43,568 nt of DNA from Ferrovibrio sp. (GTDB taxonomy: Bacteria > Pseudomonadota > Alphaproteobacteria > Ferrovibrionales > Ferrovibrionaceae), in contig NZ_JAOZVR010000045.1 of assembly GCF_025869515.1 (NCBI RefSeq), forward strand, positions 26,294 through 69,861, written 5' to 3'. The notes under the pieces were generated by a model that did not search any database, was not told the DNA's origin, and saw only the letters and a program-made list of their open reading frames with translations. Below, piece after piece: positions 40,742 to 43,568 of the stretch. The position numbers were made by a program, and so were the translations under genes. Numbering within the stretch: position 1 is the stretch's first letter; each line of letters begins with the position of its first letter.

Positions 40742-41395
40742 TCAGGCGCGCCCGCTCTGTACCAGGGTCGTGCCGCTGCGGCAGGTGGGGCTGTAGCGGA
40801 CGATCAGGTATTGCGGCCTGGCATCGGGATGCCGGGCCCGCCACAGGCCGGCTTCGGCGCCGATTTCATCGGCCATGCGCAACTCGCCGGTCTGGCGCAG
40901 GCCGGTGGCGTATTCCTGCAGCGCGTCGGTGAAGGCCAGCGGGTCTTCCTCTTCCAGTTTCAGCCGGCGCACCATGGCGATGCCCTGGGCATAATAGGGC
41001 AGGGCCTGGGCATACTGCCGGCGATCGTAGGACAGCCGCGCCAGCTCGAACAGACGGCGGGAAATCTGCGAACTGGCCGGACCGGAGGTCGACTCCTCCA
41101 GCGCCAGCGAGGTGAGCAGCAGCTCACGCGCATCGTCGAACTTGCAGCCATGGCCCTTCATGCGGCCGAGATTGTAGAGCGTGAGCGACAGCATGGCGGG
41201 CGGCACGCGTTCGGTGCCGGCCCAGACCAGGGCTCGTTCGTAATACTCTTCGGCCTGCGGGAAATCGCGGATCAGCTCGGCGCGCATGCCGGCATCGTAA
41301 TACCGGGCGGTATTCGTGGTGTTGAAATCCTTGGCGCAGCCGCCGGTCAGCAGAAGCAGCGTCAGGACGGCCAGAGTTTTCGATCCTGCCCGCAT
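40742..41395 (-). CDS. Lipoprotein with TPR-like repeats
   Basis: 217 residues. A signal peptide ends in the lipobox LLTGGC (Cys about 20). The rest is helical with tetratricopeptide-like units: AELIRDFPQAEEYYERALVWA, FDDARELLLTSLALEE, LFELARLSYDRRQYAQALPYYAQGIAMV and LQEYATGLRQTGELRMADEI. Such small lipoproteins often serve as envelope scaffolds. The short Cys-containing tail (SPTCRSGTTLVQ) is unusual. It lies downstream of the glnA terminator on the same strand, so it has its own promoter. The partner is unknown. Confidence 0.85.
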   Translation of the reverse strand: MRAGSKTLAVLTLLLLTGGCAKDFNTTNTARYYDAGMRAELIRDFPQAEEYYERALVWAGTERVPPAMLSLTLYNLGRMKGHGCKFDDARELLLTSLALEESTSGPASSQISRRLFELARLSYDRRQYAQALPYYAQGIAMVRRLKLEEEDPLAFTDALQEYATGLRQTGELRMADEIGAEAGLWRARHPDARPQYLIVRYSPTCRSGTTLVQSGRA

Positions 41396-41473
41396 TGGTT
41401 TCCCCGTCGCCCGGATTCCGGATTCGGGGGCGACCGGCCGATGGTAGGCGCAGAGCGCGACGGGCGGAAGCCC

Positions 41474-41510
41474 AAAAAGAAAGCCCCGCCGGCAGGAACC
41501 GGCGGGGCTT
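41474..41510 (-). terminator. Intrinsic terminator of glnA
   Basis: AAGCCCCGCCGG (41481-41492) pairs perfectly with CCGGCGGGGCTT (41499-41510) around a 6-base loop; on the minus strand it is followed by TTTCTTTTT. A strong Rho-independent terminator about 50 bases past the glnA stop. Confidence 0.93.
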
Positions 41511-41560
41511 GTTGGACACCCGGCTGTGAAGCCGCGGCCCAGGGAAGTTCGTCCTGGATC

Positions 41561-42970
41561 TTAGACCGAGTAATACATCGAGAACTCGATCGGATGCGGG
41601 GTGTGCTCGAAGGCGTACACTTCTTCCCACTTCAGATCCATGTAGGCATCGATGAAGTCGTCGGAGAAGACGCCACCGGCCTTCAGGAAGGCGCGGTCTT
41701 TGTCGAGGCTCTCCAGGGCTTCACGCAGCGAGCCGCACACCTGCGGAACCTTCTTCAGCTCCTCCGGCGGCAGGTCGTACAGGTTCTTGTCCATGGCCGG
41801 GCCGGGATGGATCTTGTTCTTGATGCCATCGAGACCGGCCATCAGCATGGCGGCGTAAGCGAGGTAGGGGTTCGCGCCCGGATCGGGGAAGCGGACCTCG
41901 ACGCGCTTGGCCTTCTCGCCGGCGCCGAACGGGATGCGGCAGGAGGCCGAACGGTTGCGCGCCGAATAGGCGAGCAGCACCGGGGCTTCGAAGCCGGGGA
42001 TCAGGCGCTTGTAGCTGTTGGTCAGCGGGTTGGTGAAGGCGTTCAGCGCCTTGGCATGCTTGATGATGCCGCCGATGTAGAACAGTGCCATCTCGCTGAG
42101 GCCGGCATACTTGTTGCCGGCGAACAGCGGCTTGCCGCCCTTCCAGATCGACTGGTGCACGTGCATGCCCGAGCCGTTGTCGCCCTTGATCGGCTTCGGC
42201 ATGAAGGTCGCGGTCTTGCCCCAGGCATGGGCAACGTTGTGCACGCAGTACTTGTAGATCTGCATGCCGTCGGCGCACTTCAGCAGGGTGCCGAACTTGA
42301 TGCCCAGCTCGTGCTGGCTGTTCGCCACTTCGTGGTGATGCTTCTCGACCGTCACGCCCATGGCGGCGATGGTGGAGAGCATTTCCGAGCGCAGGTCGCC
42401 GCCCTGATCGAGCGGGGCGACCGGGAAGTAGCCGCCCTTGATCGGGGCGCGGTGGCCCATATTGCCGCCTTCGTAGACCTTACCCGAATTGTAGTCGCCT
42501 TCGATGTCGTCCATGTAGACGAAGGTTTCGTTCATCGAGGTCTTGAAGCGGACGTCGTCGAACACGAAGAATTCGGCTTCCGGGCCGAAATAGGCGACAT
42601 CGCCGACCTTGCTCGACTTCACGAAGGCTTCGGCAGCCTTGGCGATCGAACGCGGGCAACGGTTGTACGGGGTGCCTTCATGCGGCTCCAGCACGTCGCA
42701 GAACAGCACGGCCGTGGTCTGCGCCGAGAACGGGTCGTAGGTGAGGCTGTCGAGGTCCGGCTTCAGCAGCATGTCGGACTCGTTGATCGCCTTCCAGCCG
42801 GCAATCGACGAACCGTCGAACATGATGCCTTCCTTCAGGGTCGGCTCGTCGATCATGGTGATGTCGAAGGCAACGTGCTGCCACTTGCCGCGCGGGTCGG
42901 TGAACCGGAAGTCAACGTATTTGACTTCCTTGTCCTTGAGCTGCTTCACAATGGATTTTGCATCAGCCAT
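41561..42970 (-). CDS. glnA: Glutamine synthetase type I
   Basis: Makes glutamine from glutamate, ammonia and ATP; 469 residues, forming a dodecamer. Family blocks: [34 protein letters not shown], the ATP-binding [21 protein letters not shown], and [19 protein letters not shown] carries the tyrosine (about 398) adenylylated by GlnE in GSI-beta enzymes, so activity is probably controlled by covalent modification via PII. It is the second gene after glnB, separated by 116 bases with a hairpin near the glnB stop. Confidence 0.98.
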   Translation of the reverse strand: MADAKSIVKQLKDKEVKYVDFRFTDPRGKWQHVAFDITMIDEPTLKEGIMFDGSSIAGWKAINESDMLLKPDLDSLTYDPFSAQTTAVLFCDVLEPHEGTPYNRCPRSIAKAAEAFVKSSKVGDVAYFGPEAEFFVFDDVRFKTSMNETFVYMDDIEGDYNSGKVYEGGNMGHRAPIKGGYFPVAPLDQGGDLRSEMLSTIAAMGVTVEKHHHEVANSQHELGIKFGTLLKCADGMQIYKYCVHNVAHAWGKTATFMPKPIKGDNGSGMHVHQSIWKGGKPLFAGNKYAGLSEMALFYIGGIIKHAKALNAFTNPLTNSYKRLIPGFEAPVLLAYSARNRSASCRIPFGAGEKAKRVEVRFPDPGANPYLAYAAMLMAGLDGIKNKIHPGPAMDKNLYDLPPEELKKVPQVCGSLREALESLDKDRAFLKAGGVFSDDFIDAYMDLKWEEVYAFEHTPHPIEFSMYYSV

Positions 42971-43063
42971 GGCTGTTTTCCTGCTTGTTCTTCCCTGGTT
43001 GGTAACGACTCACGGAGATTAGGCCCGGAGAGATAATGGGCGATACTCGATGAGAGTGATGAA

Positions 43064-43085
43064 GGCGGAGAGTTCCTGCTCCGCC
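43064..43085 (-). terminator. Hairpin between glnB and glnA
   Basis: GGCGGAG (43064-43070) pairs with CTCCGCC (43079-43085) across 8 bases, immediately after the glnB stop on the minus strand. No U-run follows, so it may be an attenuator or RNA-stability element that sets the glnB:glnA ratio. Confidence 0.4.
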
Positions 43086-43086
43086 G

Positions 43087-43500
<414 letters not shown>

Positions 43501-43568
43501 TTAACGTGCTGGATTCCCGCTAGAGACGGGGATGTGGATAAGTGCGAAGGGGTGTTTTGCTCATTTTA

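Noticed and set aside
39168..40796. Long plus-strand open frame opposite trkH.
   Set aside because: Gln/His/Asp-rich shadow; the minus strand has clear TrkH pore motifs.
40679..43036. Long plus-strand open frame across the lipoprotein and glnA genes.
   Set aside because: Antisense to glnA and the TPR-like lipoprotein; no recognisable domain. Open antisense frames are expected at this GC content.
42971..43086. The glnB-glnA gap considered as a glutamine riboswitch.
   Set aside because: No match to known glutamine-riboswitch architecture; only one simple hairpin next to the glnB stop is seen.

Overview
The window is high-GC bacterial chromosome from an alphaproteobacterium. The markers are a ParE with alphaproteobacterial features, DUF6455 and DUF1127 proteins, a glnB-glnA pair, several Bug/TctC binding proteins and a Rhodospirillum-type encapsulated-ferritin domain. 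A Rhodospirillales-like lineage is a reasonable inference but not proven. I see no tRNA, rRNA, CRISPR array, transposase or integrase.

Layout. 1-3590: the 3' part of a dipeptide/oligopeptide ABC importer operon (permease, permease, ATPase, ATPase), followed by a tandem universal stress protein (3760-4596). 4611-8385: an IclR-type regulator divergent from a Bug/TctC solute-binding protein and a ThDP-dependent acetolactate-synthase-like enzyme, with a two-copy operator between them. 8401-12183: two membrane GGDEF proteins, one canonical and one degenerate, flanking an isochorismatase-family hydrolase and an alpha/beta hydrolase. 12188-14158: parE. 14263-15826: a YciA-like thioesterase, an unrecognised protein and a DUF6455 protein.

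15827-22215 is the accessory part. A visibly AT-rich gene (15976-17778) encodes a SIR2-like/SEC-C protein whose SIR2 domain seems to lack its central NAD-binding core. Just downstream lies a mosaic scar made of a 122-base fragment of the transglutaminase gene 3' end (parent at 22041-22215) joined through a TGCG microhomology to a perfect 70-base copy of the DUF6455 gene 3' end (parent at 15745-15814). The SIR2 gene is therefore bracketed by one pair of direct repeats. A neighbouring two-gene operon for a large helical lipoprotein and a secreted protein is bracketed by the other. This is the best candidate for an undescribed system in the window.

22045-28171: a transglutaminase-like protease with a small partner, a DEAD-box RNA helicase with a DbpA-type RNA-binding domain, a TRIC/UPF0126 channel, and a soluble PAS-PAS chemoreceptor ending in a CheR-docking-like NWEEF tail. 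28541-32294: a LacI/GntR-type regulator divergent from an altronate/galactarate dehydratase and a second Bug protein, with a perfect 22-base operator, forming a sugar-acid catabolic module. 32469-34919: a histidine kinase, a DUF1127 protein, a possible 28-residue leader-like ORF with terminator, and a class II aldolase.

34971-36823: a DUF1826 protein and a COG0523 GTPase behind a near-perfect Zur box, predicted to be a zinc-starvation unit. 36983-41395: an isonitrile-hydratase-like DJ-1/PfpI protein, an orphan EncFtn ferritin lacking a visible shell-targeting tail, a metallo-hydrolase, a TrkH potassium transporter and a TPR-like lipoprotein. 41561-43425: glnA and glnB (minus strand), the core nitrogen-status pair, with a sigma-54-type promoter ahead of glnB and a strong terminator after glnA.
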